Source: Lachnospiraceae bacterium UBA3711 (GTDB lineage: Bacteria > Bacillota > Clostridia > Lachnospirales > Lachnospiraceae). Taken from it: a DNA stretch of 9,318 bases. Each line of letters opens with the position of its first letter. The first letter of the stretch is position 1. A program made the translations under genes and the position numbers. Positions 1-8,014 of the stretch are shown one piece after another. The notes under the pieces were generated by a model that saw only the letters and a list, made by a program, of their open reading frames with translations, was not told where the DNA came from and searched no databases. Location: the NCBI GenBank assembly GCA_002371345.1, contig DFHY01000040.1, positions 25,227 through 34,544 on the forward strand, written 5' to 3'.

Positions 1-2
1 CG

Positions 3-98
3 GCAAAGAACACGGTAAAAGCCGTTGCAAAGAACACGGTAAAAACCGCGGCAAAGACTGCCGTAAAGGCCGCGGCAAAGGAATCGGCGAAGGCCTCT
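3..98 (+). repeat. Four tandem 24-bp repeats coding a Lys/Ala octapeptide
   Basis: Units lie at 3-26, 27-50, 51-74 and 75-98. The first 18 bases of units 1 and 2 are identical, and later units drift. In the ppk1 frame they read AKNTVKAV, AKNTVKTA, AKTAVKAA and AKESAKAS, then run into MAKAAAQV. Lysine is kept at positions 2 and 6 of every unit, partly through synonymous AAA/AAG changes. This favours translation in this frame. The +1 frame carries a TAA in each of the first three units. The array may continue upstream of the window. The composition resembles basic tails of histone-H1-like bacterial proteins, but that is a resemblance only. Confidence 0.8.
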
Positions 99-2345
99 AT
101 GGCAAAAGCTGCTGCGCAGGTGAAACCTGACTTCTATAATCCGGCGTACTATACAAACCGTGAGCTCAGCTGGCTCGATTTCAACTACCGCATTCTGGAT
201 GAGGCAAGGGACAAGACGAATCCTCTGTTTGAGCGTCTGAAGTTTCTGTCTATCACTGCCTCAAACCTCGACGAGTTTTTCATGGTACGTGTGGCGTCAA
301 TTATGGACATGGTTCACGCGAAGGTTGAAAAACCCGATCTGTCAGGCCTGAAAGCACAGGAGCAGCTTGAAAAGGTAGAGCAGAAGTGTCATGCCCTCAT
401 AGACCGTCAGTATTCGACTCTGTCGCGATCACTGATTCCTGCTCTTCGTAATGAAGGCTATGATCTGGTGATGAATCCTGACGCTCTCAGCATAGAGCAG
501 AGGGATTATCTGAAGACATTTTTCGAGGAGACTGTCTATCCGGTCCTTACGCCGACTGCTGTCGATGCATCCAGGCCATTTCCGCTGATCAGGAACAAGT
601 CGCTGAATATAGGAGCCCTGATCTCCAGGCGTAAAGGAGAGGGTGAGAAGAACTCTGCCGGTATGACCCTGATGAAGAATCTCGAGAAGAACGGGGAGAA
701 GATAGCGGACAAGATTTCAAAGGATAAAACTCTGAAGAAGGGAACGATGTTCGCGACGGTTCAGGTTCCCACCGTTCTTCCCCGTGTCATAAGGATCCCT
801 GACGGCGATGACGGGAAGATGGCGGGAGTCCTCCTGGAGGATCTCATCAAGGCGAATCTTGATAAGCTGTTCTCGGGATATGATGTTGCCTGCGCCCATG
901 CGTACCGCATCACCAGAAACGCGGATATGGAGCTGGACGAGGATGAATCGGATGATCTTCTGGTGGAGATCCAGAGTAAGCTGAAACAGCGGCAGTGGGG
1001 CGAGGTGATACGCTTCGAGTATGAGGATTCCATGAATCCGAAGCTTCTGAAGATCCTCCGCCGCGAGTTCGATGTCAATGAGGGCGAGATGTATCCGATA
1101 TCAGGACCTCTGGATCTCACTTACCTTATGAAGCTGTACTCGCTGCCCGGTTCTTCTGAATACAAGGACAAGCCGTGGACACCGCAGCCCAATCCTGCGC
1201 TTATGCAGGCGCAGGGCGATGACCTGTTCTCGGCGATCAGGAGGAAGGATATCTTCCTGTCACACCCGTATCAGACCTTTGATCCTGTCGTAGATCTGAT
1301 TAAGACGGCGGCATCTGATCCTGACGTGCTTGCCATCAAGATAACCCTGTACCGCGTGTCAGGGCACTCACCGATCGTAGCGGCGCTGGCACAGGCCGCC
1401 GAGAACGGGAAGCAGGTGACGGCGCTTGTCGAGCTGAAGGCGCGTTTCGACGAGGAGAACAATATCCAGTGGGCGGAGATGCTGGAGAAGGCGGGCTGCC
1501 ATGTCATATACGGTCTTGTAGGGCTTAAGACACACAGCAAGATCGCGCTGGTGGTGAGGAGAGAAGACGACGGAATACGCCGCTACGTCCATCTGGCGAC
1601 CGGCAACTACAACGATTCCACGGCAAAGCTGTATACGGACTGCGGCATCATGACCTGCAGGGAGCCTTACGGGGAGGACGCGACAGCGGTGTTCAATATG
1701 CTGTCAGGCTACAGTGAACCGAGGCAGTGGAACCGGCTTCATCTGGCGCCAATCTGGCTGCGGGACGCATTTGTCACGCTGATCGACAGGGAGATACAGC
1801 ACGCGAGGAACAACGAGGCCGCTCACATTACAGTGAAAATGAACTCACTGTGCGACAGGGATATAATCGCAAAGCTCTATGAGGCGTCAGCGGCGGGCGT
1901 CAAAATCGATCTGATAATACGCGGCATCTGCTGCCTGAAGGTCGGTATCCCCGGAGTGTCGGAAAACATCACCGTGAGATCCATAGTCGGAACCTTCCTC
2001 GAGCACGCCAGGATATTCCGCTTTGCGAACGGCGGAAACGAGGAGGTATATATGGGCTCAGCCGACTGGATGCCGAGAAATCTTGACCGCCGTGTCGAGA
2101 TACTGTTCCCGCTTGAGGACGAGGACTGCAAGGCCAGCGCCTGCCATATCCTTGACGTACAGATGGCGGATACGCTCAAGGCACATGTTCTCAACGCGGA
2201 CAACATCTATGAGAAGGTTGACCTGAGAGGGAAGGCCAGGATCGGAGCCCAGGCTGCACTTATGAAGGAAGCGCTGGAGGCCGCGGGAAGCGCCCATGAC
2301 CCGATCAGGAGCCGCACATTTACCCCGGCACAGCCAATAAACTGA
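3..2345 (+). CDS. ppk1: Polyphosphate kinase 1 with Lys/Ala-rich N-terminal extension (5' end outside window)
   Basis: This enzyme reversibly transfers the terminal phosphate of ATP to growing inorganic polyphosphate. Numbered from the ATG at 99, the 748-residue body shows the PPK1 N domain (NRELSWLDFNYRILDEA near 20, then FLSITASNLDEFFMVRVA). It has a helical second domain to about 330 and two phospholipase-D-like C domains. The expected active-site residues align at constant offset with my recollection of E. coli PPK (R375, R405, H435, Y468, R564, H592). They are R419 (TLYR), R449, H479 in KTHSK (the phosphohistidine), Y512, R608 and H636 in FLEHARI. The body is longer than the usual 690-720 residues, partly from a lysine-rich stretch at 177-215. 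The frame stays open upstream of 99 to the window edge and encodes Lys/Ala repeats, so the true start probably lies outside. ATG 99 has only a weak GAAGG 5 bases ahead and remains a possible start. The stop codon overlaps the ispG ribosome binding site. Confidence 0.95.
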   Translation, partial: AKNTVKAVAKNTVKTAAKTAVKAAAKESAKASMAKAAAQVKPDFYNPAYYTNRELSWLDFNYRILDEARDKTNPLFERLKFLSITASNLDEFFMVRVASIMDMVHAKVEKPDLSGLKAQEQLEKVEQKCHALIDRQYSTLSRSLIPALRNEGYDLVMNPDALSIEQRDYLKTFFEETVYPVLTPTAVDASRPFPLIRNKSLNIGALISRRKGEGEKNSAGMTLMKNLEKNGEKIADKISKDKTLKKGTMFATVQVPTVLPRVIRIPDGDDGKMAGVLLEDLIKANLDKLFSGYDVACAHAYRITRNADMELDEDESDDLLVEIQSKLKQRQWGEVIRFEYEDSMNPKLLKILRREFDVNEGEMYPISGPLDLTYLMKLYSLPGSSEYKDKPWTPQPNPALMQAQGDDLFSAIRRKDIFLSHPYQTFDPVVDLIKTAASDPDVLAIKITLYRVSGHSPIVAALAQAAENGKQVTALVELKARFDEENNIQWAEMLEKAGCHVIYGLVGLKTHSKIALVVRREDDGIRRYVHLATGNYNDSTAKLYTDCGIMTCREPYGEDATAVFNMLSGYSEPRQWNRLHLAPIWLRDAFVTLIDREIQHARNNEAAHITVKMNSLCDRDIIAKLYEASAAGVKIDLIIRGICCLKVGIPGVSENITVRSIVGTFLEHARIFRFANGGNEEVYMGSADWMPRNLDRRVEILFPLEDEDCKASACHILDVQMADTLKAHVLNADNIYEKVDLRGKARIGAQAALMKEALEAAGSAHDPIRSRTFTPAQPIN

Positions 2346-2349
2346 GGAG
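2345..2349 (+). promoter_or_regulatory. Ribosome binding site of ispG, overlapping ppk1 stop
   Basis: AGGAG begins on the last base of the ppk1 TGA codon (2343-2345) and sits 11 bases before the ATG at 2361. Ribosomes ending ppk1 would therefore sit on the ispG start region, which suggests co-transcription and probably translational coupling. Confidence 0.7.
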
Positions 2350-2360
2350 ACGTTGATACA

Positions 2361-3419
2361 ATGACAACAAGAGAGCATACCAGGAAAGTCAATATCGGAG
2401 GCTGCGTAATCGGAGGAGGCAGTCCTGTCAGGATCCAGTCTATGACCAACACGAGGACGGAGGATGTGGAGGCTACCGTCGCGCAGATTCTCGCTCTTGA
2501 AAAGGCCGGGTGCGAACTGATCAGATGCACGGTGCCGACGATGGAGGCGGCCGGGGCTCTTCGGGAGATACGAAGCAGGATTCATATACCGCTGATAGCG
2601 GACATTCACTTCGATTACAGGCTCGCGGTTGCCGCCATAGAGAACGGCGCTGACAAGATCCGTATCAATCCGGGCAATATAGGCTCAGATGAGAGGGTGC
2701 GTGCCGTAGTCGACGCCGCGAGGGAGAGAGACGTACCGATCAGGGTCGGTGTCAACTCGGGCTCGTTGGAGAAGGAGCTGCTGAATAAGTACAACGGCGT
2801 TACGGCCGACGGACTCGTGGAGAGTGCTCTTGAAAAATGCCGGCGGATCGAGGATATGAATTATGACAACCTGGTGGTCTCGATCAAGTCTTCGGATGTC
2901 ATGATGTGCGCCGAGGCCTACGAGAGATTCGCCATGGAGAGCGACTATCCTCTGCATGTCGGAATAACCGAGGCGGGGGGCGTCCGCGCGGGGAACATCA
3001 AGTCCGCGATAGGCCTTGCGCTGATCCTGTCTAAAGGGATCGGAGATACGGTCAGGGTCTCGCTCACGGGCGATCCTCAGGAGGAGATTATTTCCGCGAA
3101 GCAGATTTTGAGAACGCTGAAGCTCCGCATGGGAGGAATAGAGGTTGTCTCATGTCCGACCTGCGGGCGAACCCAGATTGACCTGATCTCACTCTCGTCA
3201 CAGGTGGAGGAGATGGTGTCAGACTATCCTCTGAACATCAAGGTGGCTGTGATGGGGTGTGTCGTTAACGGACCGGGGGAGGCCAGGGAGGCCGATATCG
3301 GTATCGCCGGGGGACGGGGAGAGGGGCTCCTGATCCGCCGCGGACAGATCGTCCGGAAGGTCCCGGAGGATGAGATTCTAAAAACCCTGAAATACGAGCT
3401 GGACCATTGGCAGGAGTAA
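2361..3419 (+). CDS. ispG: 4-hydroxy-3-methylbut-2-enyl diphosphate synthase (IspG/GcpE)
   Basis: This cytosolic iron-sulfur enzyme converts methylerythritol cyclodiphosphate to HMBPP, the last-but-one step of the MEP isoprenoid pathway. The 352 residues match the short bacterial form. The N-terminal TIM barrel opens with the IGG...GGGSPVRIQSMTNT stretch and carries ADIHFDYRLA and KIRINPGNIG. The C-terminal [4Fe-4S] domain has C265 and C268 (SCPTCGRTQ), C300 and the cluster-binding glutamate E307 (GCVVNGPGE). This is the same spacing as C270, C273, C305 and E312 of E. coli. The ATG at 2361 gives the expected N terminus and has an AGGAG upstream. The gene sits 15 bases after ppk1 and 1 base before polC. 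An ispG-polC pairing is familiar in Clostridia, where rseP or dxr, rather than ppk1, commonly lies upstream. Confidence 0.97.
   Translation: MTTREHTRKVNIGGCVIGGGSPVRIQSMTNTRTEDVEATVAQILALEKAGCELIRCTVPTMEAAGALREIRSRIHIPLIADIHFDYRLAVAAIENGADKIRINPGNIGSDERVRAVVDAARERDVPIRVGVNSGSLEKELLNKYNGVTADGLVESALEKCRRIEDMNYDNLVVSIKSSDVMMCAEAYERFAMESDYPLHVGITEAGGVRAGNIKSAIGLALILSKGIGDTVRVSLTGDPQEEIISAKQILRTLKLRMGGIEVVSCPTCGRTQIDLISLSSQVEEMVSDYPLNIKVAVMGCVVNGPGEAREADIGIAGGRGEGLLIRRGQIVRKVPEDEILKTLKYELDHWQE
3412..3416 (+). promoter_or_regulatory. Ribosome binding site of polC inside ispG
   Basis: AGGAG lies within the last two sense codons of ispG (CAG GAG), with a short gap of 4 bases to the polC ATG at 3421. 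Because the site is inside the upstream gene and only one base separates stop from start, polC translation is probably coupled to ispG. Confidence 0.65.
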
Positions 3420-3420
3420 T

Positions 3421-6400
3421 ATGACGAAAGCCTTTTTTGACGCGTTTCCGACTATAGCCACGGATGACGAGGAGCTGTCAAGCCTTCTCGAACACACTAC
3501 CGTGACCCGGGTATGCGTGAGCGAGAAGAGTTCTCAGCTGAAGATCTATCTGGACGCGGACCGCCTGATTCCAAAGCGGCAGATTGAGAAGATCGAGAAG
3601 AACTTTGATGACGAATTCGCCGCGGGGCAGGGACTGTCGACAAGGATCATCGAGCATTTTCACCTGTCCGGCCAGTATACCCCGAAGAACCTTATGAGGG
3701 TCTACAGATCCTCTATCCTGCATGAGCTTCAGGGATTCCAGCAGTGGATGTACACCATGTTCCGCGGTGCCGATATCAGGTTTTCAGACGACGAGACCTG
3801 CGTGATAGAGGTGGAAGACAGGCTGATATTCCGGTCTCACGCGGATGAACTGAAGAGAATACTCGACAAGATATTCACCGAGCGCTTCGGACTGAACTTC
3901 AAATGCACCATCCGTTTCCGCGAGAGTTCTCCCGCGGAGGATCTTTCATATTCATATGATGCCGCGGAGGATGAGTCCAGGTTCCCGTATATTGATGCCT
4001 CCGTATCCGGAAGCCATTCATCGGATCAGTCTGATGCCGCGGTATCGGAAGACCTGGCTTCTTCATCAAAGACAGACCAGGCGGCAGGCCGGCAGGAGGC
4101 TTCTTCAGAATCAGGTTCCGCGGATCCCTCCGGATCAGGCGCCGCCTCGCCGCATGCAGGCAGAAACAACAGAAAGCGCTACACAAAAAAAGGCAGAGGA
4201 TCATTTACTGACAGAGAACTGATACAGTCCAGGAACCCAGACGTCGTGTACGGGCGGGACTTCCAGGAGGAGGCTGTATCTATATCTTCCATAACGGATG
4301 CTATAGGAACCGTTGTGATACGCGGTCAGGTCATGTCGCTTGAGACAAGGGACATCCACACCAGGACAGGCAGGGATCTGACTATTGTCCTGATGAGCGT
4401 CTCTGACTTTACCGATACCATAAGCGTGAAGCTGTTTATTGATACCGATAAATCCAAAGAACTGCTGTCAGGCGTCAGGGCAGGTATGTTCCTGAAGATA
4501 AAGGGCAGCGCGGCCATCGACCGCTTTGACTCAGACCTTGCGATCGGCAGCGTCAGCGGCATGAAGAAGATCGCTGACTTCAGGCCTCACCGTATGGACG
4601 ACGAACCTGTTAAACGGGTGGAGCTTCACTGCCATACCAAGATGAGCAAGATGGACGCCGTGTCAGATGTCAAGGAGATCGTTAAGACCGCTGTGGGCTG
4701 GGGGCACAGTGCCATAGCCATAACGGATCATGGCGGAGTGCAGGCACTTCCTGACGCATGGCACGCGGTTCCGGGAGATTCTGACTTTAAAGTTATATAC
4801 GGGTGCGAGGCATATCTGGTTGACGACGAGGTACGTGCAGTCGTTAATGGAAAGAGCGGCCAGTCTTTCACAGACGCTTTTGTCGTCTTTGACCTCGAGA
4901 CTACGGGATTCTCCCCGGTTTCCGACCGCATCATCGAGATCGGCGCCGTCAGGATAGAAGACGGTGAGATCACAGGCCGGTTCTCCGAGTTCGTGAACCC
5001 GAAGCGGCCGATTCCGTTCAGGATCGAACAGCTTACGTCGATCAATGATTCGATGGTTATGGACGCCGGTACCATTGAAGAGATTCTTCCGCGCTTTCTG
5101 GAGTTCTGCGGCGGTGCCGTTATGGTAGGGCACAATGTCACTTTCGATATCAGTTTTATTGAGGAGAACTGTGAGCGCCTGGGTATACCGCATGACTTCA
5201 CCACGGCGGATACTATGACTCTGGCAAGAAATCTGCTTCCGAATCTTTCACGGTTCAAGCTGGACCAGGTGGCAAAGGCGCTGGGGGTCTCACTGGACCA
5301 TCACCACCGGGCTGTGGACGACGCCGAATGTACTGCCGGAATCTTTCTGAAGTTTATGTCAATGCTCAGGGACAGGGGGCTTGAATTCATAGATGAGATC
5401 AATACCGCCTGTGCTCCTACCAGGGAGCAGATACGCCATCTGCATTACTATCATATAATTCTGCTGGCTCAGAACGAGACAGGCCGTGTGAATCTCTACC
5501 GCTGCGTCTCCGAGTCTCACTTGAATTATATGTTCGGCGGAAGGCCTCTGCTGCCGAGAAGCTTCCTCAGCGCGCACAGAGAGGGGCTGATTATCGGCTC
5601 GGCCTGTGAGGCCGGAGAACTGTTCCAGGCAATAGAGAGGGGCGCGACTCCCCGCGAGCTGAAAAAGCTGGTGGACTATTATGATTACCTCGAGATTCAG
5701 CCGCTCGGGAACAATGAGTTCCTGACTGTTCCGAAGTATGACAAGAACGGGAATCTGAAAAATGAGCCGAAGAGCATTGAGGATCTGAAAAACTACAACC
5801 GCAGGATTGTTCAGCTCGGGGAGCAGTACTCTAAACCGGTAGTGGCTACCTGCGACGTGCATTTCCTCAATCCGGAGGACGCCATTTACAGGGAGATCCT
5901 GATGGCGGACTTCGATGACGGGGAGAAGCAGCCGCCTCTGTATCTTCGCACCACGAGGGAGATGCTGGATGAGTTCGAGTATCTGGGCGAGGAGAAGGCG
6001 AGAGAGGTCGTCATCACCAACACCAACCTGATCGCGGACAGGATCGAGCGCTTCAGTCCGGTGCGCCCTGACAAATGTCCTCCTGTCATCCCTGATTCAG
6101 ACGAGACGCTGACAAGACTGTGCTATGACAAGGCCCACGAGATCTATGGGGAGGTTCTGCCGGATGTCGTGGAGCAGAGGCTCAAGAGGGAGCTGAACTC
6201 AATCATATCCAACGGCTTCGCCGTTATGTACATCATAGCCCAGAAGCTTGTGTGGAAGAGCGTTGCTGACGGCTATCTGGTTGGTTCGAGAGGGTCGGTC
6301 GGATCGAGCTTTGTCGCGAATATGGCAGGCATCACGGAGGTCAATTCGCTTCATCCCCACTACCTGTGCCCGGAGTGTCATTTCGTTGACTTCGACTCGG

Positions 6401-7983
6401 AGCAGGTTCGGAAGTTCGACGGAATGGCCGGATGTGACATGCCGGACAGGATGTGCCCCAAGTGCGGCACCAGGCTGCTGAAGCTCGGCTTTGACATACC
6501 TTTCGAGACCTTCCTGGGCTTCAAGGGAAACAAGGAGCCTGATATCGACCTGAACTTTTCAGGCGAGTACCAGTCGAAGGCGCACAAGTATACTGAGGTT
6601 ATCTTCGGCGCCGGGCAGACCTACAGGGCAGGAACCGTGACAGGCGTCGCTGAGAAGACCGCCTACGGATATGTAAAAAAGTATTTTGAGCAGAAGGGCG
6701 AGCACAGAAGGCGCGCGGAGATAGAGCGTCTGTCAAAAGGAATAACGGACGTTCGCAAGTCTACAGGACAGCATCCGGGCGGCATCATAGTTCTGCCGTA
6801 CGGGGAGGATATCAACTCTTTCACGCCGGTACAGCACCCTCCGACTGATGAGAATACTATAACGACGCATTTTGACTATCATAAGATCGATCACAACCTG
6901 CTGAAGCTCGACATACTCGGACATGATGACCCGACGATGATAAGGATGCTTGAGGACCTTACAGGCGTGAGCGCGACCGACGTCCCCCTGGACGACAAGG
7001 GCGTGATGAGCCTGTTCCAGGATACGCATGCCCTCGGGATATCACCGGAAGATATAGGCGGGTGTCCGCTCGGATCGCTCGGCATACCTGAGTTCGGGAC
7101 GGACTTTGCGATACAGATGCTTGTCGACACGAAGCCGAAGTATTTCTCTGACCTTGTCAGGATCGCCGGGCTTGCTCACGGGACTGATGTATGGCTTGGA
7201 AATGCGCAGGACCTTATACTGTCGGGAACCTGTACGATATCGACGGCTATATGCACCAGGGACGATATCATGATATATCTGATCGGCAAGGGAATGGATC
7301 CCGAGCTGTCGTTCTCCATCATGGAGAAGGTCAGAAAAGGCAAGGGCCTGACCAAGGAGTGGGAGGAAGAGATGCGCGCCCATGATGTTCCGGAGTGGTA
7401 CATCACCTCCTGCAAGAAGATTAAATACATGTTCCCGAAGGCTCACGCGGCAGCCTATGTCATGATGGCCTGGCGTATTGCGTGGTTTAAGATAAATGAG
7501 CCGCTGGCCTATTATGCAGCGTACTTCTCCATCCGCTCGCCCGGTTTTGACTATGAACTGATGTGTATGGGACCGGAAGCCCTGAAGCGGCATATGGAGG
7601 AGTACGAGTCCAAGGACGCGTCCCTGATCCAGCCAAAGGAACAGGAGCAGTACAAGGCGATGAAGGTTGTCAGGGAGATGTACGCGCGCGGCTATGAGTT
7701 CATGAAGATAGATCTGAACCGCTGCCGGGCAACCAAGATGTGTATCGTTGAGGGGAAGATCATGCCGTGCCTCAACAAGATAGACGGACTCGGCGACAAT
7801 GTTGCCGCCGCTATCACGGACGCGGTAAAAGACGGTCCGTTCCTGTCGCTTGACAATTTCAGGGAGCGTACCGGATGCCCTAAGACGATAGTGGAGAAGC
7901 TGGTGAAATTCCGCATCCTGGAGGGGCTGCCGGAGTCGAATCAGCTCAGTATATTCGACCTGATGAACGTGCAGGGCGGTTAA
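3421..7983 (+). CDS. polC: DNA polymerase III alpha subunit, Gram-positive PolC type
   Basis: This is the replicative polymerase of low-GC Gram-positives, carrying its own 3'-5' proofreading exonuclease. The 1520 residues are slightly long for the family. In order: an N-terminal domain (1 to about 170); a Ser/Asp/Ala-rich linker (about 171-262) ending in a basic patch; and an OB fold (about 297-380). A split PHP domain follows, with H403, H405, D436, H437, E463, H678, C729, D812 and H814. The DEDDh exonuclease is inserted in it, with D491, E493, D576, H629 and D634. The polymerase core has GSRGSVGSS (955-963), a zinc-binding region with C983, C986, C1012 and C1015 (C1005 nearby), and catalytic aspartates D1041 and D1043 (PDIDLNF) and D1164 (KLDILGHDD). 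FPKAHAAAY lies near 1340. The C terminus ends in a beta-clamp-binding QLSIF at 1508-1512. The ATG one base after ispG fits the family's MTKAFFDAFP-like N terminus. All catalytic residues are present. Confidence 0.98.
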   Translation: MTKAFFDAFPTIATDDEELSSLLEHTTVTRVCVSEKSSQLKIYLDADRLIPKRQIEKIEKNFDDEFAAGQGLSTRIIEHFHLSGQYTPKNLMRVYRSSILHELQGFQQWMYTMFRGADIRFSDDETCVIEVEDRLIFRSHADELKRILDKIFTERFGLNFKCTIRFRESSPAEDLSYSYDAAEDESRFPYIDASVSGSHSSDQSDAAVSEDLASSSKTDQAAGRQEASSESGSADPSGSGAASPHAGRNNRKRYTKKGRGSFTDRELIQSRNPDVVYGRDFQEEAVSISSITDAIGTVVIRGQVMSLETRDIHTRTGRDLTIVLMSVSDFTDTISVKLFIDTDKSKELLSGVRAGMFLKIKGSAAIDRFDSDLAIGSVSGMKKIADFRPHRMDDEPVKRVELHCHTKMSKMDAVSDVKEIVKTAVGWGHSAIAITDHGGVQALPDAWHAVPGDSDFKVIYGCEAYLVDDEVRAVVNGKSGQSFTDAFVVFDLETTGFSPVSDRIIEIGAVRIEDGEITGRFSEFVNPKRPIPFRIEQLTSINDSMVMDAGTIEEILPRFLEFCGGAVMVGHNVTFDISFIEENCERLGIPHDFTTADTMTLARNLLPNLSRFKLDQVAKALGVSLDHHHRAVDDAECTAGIFLKFMSMLRDRGLEFIDEINTACAPTREQIRHLHYYHIILLAQNETGRVNLYRCVSESHLNYMFGGRPLLPRSFLSAHREGLIIGSACEAGELFQAIERGATPRELKKLVDYYDYLEIQPLGNNEFLTVPKYDKNGNLKNEPKSIEDLKNYNRRIVQLGEQYSKPVVATCDVHFLNPEDAIYREILMADFDDGEKQPPLYLRTTREMLDEFEYLGEEKAREVVITNTNLIADRIERFSPVRPDKCPPVIPDSDETLTRLCYDKAHEIYGEVLPDVVEQRLKRELNSIISNGFAVMYIIAQKLVWKSVADGYLVGSRGSVGSSFVANMAGITEVNSLHPHYLCPECHFVDFDSEQVRKFDGMAGCDMPDRMCPKCGTRLLKLGFDIPFETFLGFKGNKEPDIDLNFSGEYQSKAHKYTEVIFGAGQTYRAGTVTGVAEKTAYGYVKKYFEQKGEHRRRAEIERLSKGITDVRKSTGQHPGGIIVLPYGEDINSFTPVQHPPTDENTITTHFDYHKIDHNLLKLDILGHDDPTMIRMLEDLTGVSATDVPLDDKGVMSLFQDTHALGISPEDIGGCPLGSLGIPEFGTDFAIQMLVDTKPKYFSDLVRIAGLAHGTDVWLGNAQDLILSGTCTISTAICTRDDIMIYLIGKGMDPELSFSIMEKVRKGKGLTKEWEEEMRAHDVPEWYITSCKKIKYMFPKAHAAAYVMMAWRIAWFKINEPLAYYAAYFSIRSPGFDYELMCMGPEALKRHMEEYESKDASLIQPKEQEQYKAMKVVREMYARGYEFMKIDLNRCRATKMCIVEGKIMPCLNKIDGLGDNVAAAITDAVKDGPFLSLDNFRERTGCPKTIVEKLVKFRILEGLPESNQLSIFDLMNVQGG

Positions 7984-8002
7984 GACAATTAAGGACTATT
8001 AC

Positions 8003-8007
8003 AGGAG
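8003..8007 (+). promoter_or_regulatory. Ribosome binding site fixing the TTG start of the HAD gene
   Basis: AGGAG is followed by 7 bases and then TTG at 8015. This ideal spacing, with no better ATG or GTG in the same frame nearby, is what decides the unusual start codon. The remaining 31-base gap after polC shows no hairpin or promoter, so the gene probably belongs to the same transcript. Confidence 0.75.
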
Positions 8008-8014
8008 ACAGACA

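Noticed and set aside
2..130. A second open frame across the 5' repeats (GKEHGKSR...), which could be the end of an upstream gene overlapping ppk1
   Set aside because: Its lysine pattern decays in the fourth unit and it gains scattered Cys and Arg, while the ppk1 frame keeps Lys at two fixed positions through synonymous changes and leads straight into PPK1. It cannot be excluded without upstream sequence.
2058..2609. Reverse-strand open frame of 183 codons across the ppk1-ispG junction
   Set aside because: It lies opposite two clearly conserved proteins, has no recognisable motif, and is what GC-rich codon usage produces by chance on the opposite strand.
4663..5258. Two overlapping reverse-strand open frames of 176 codons each within polC
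   Set aside because: Both are antisense to the PHP and exonuclease motifs of PolC; neither translation shows domain features.
7042..7593. Reverse-strand open frame of 183 codons within polC
   Set aside because: It is antisense to the conserved polymerase core, with no family resemblance and no convincing independent gene context.
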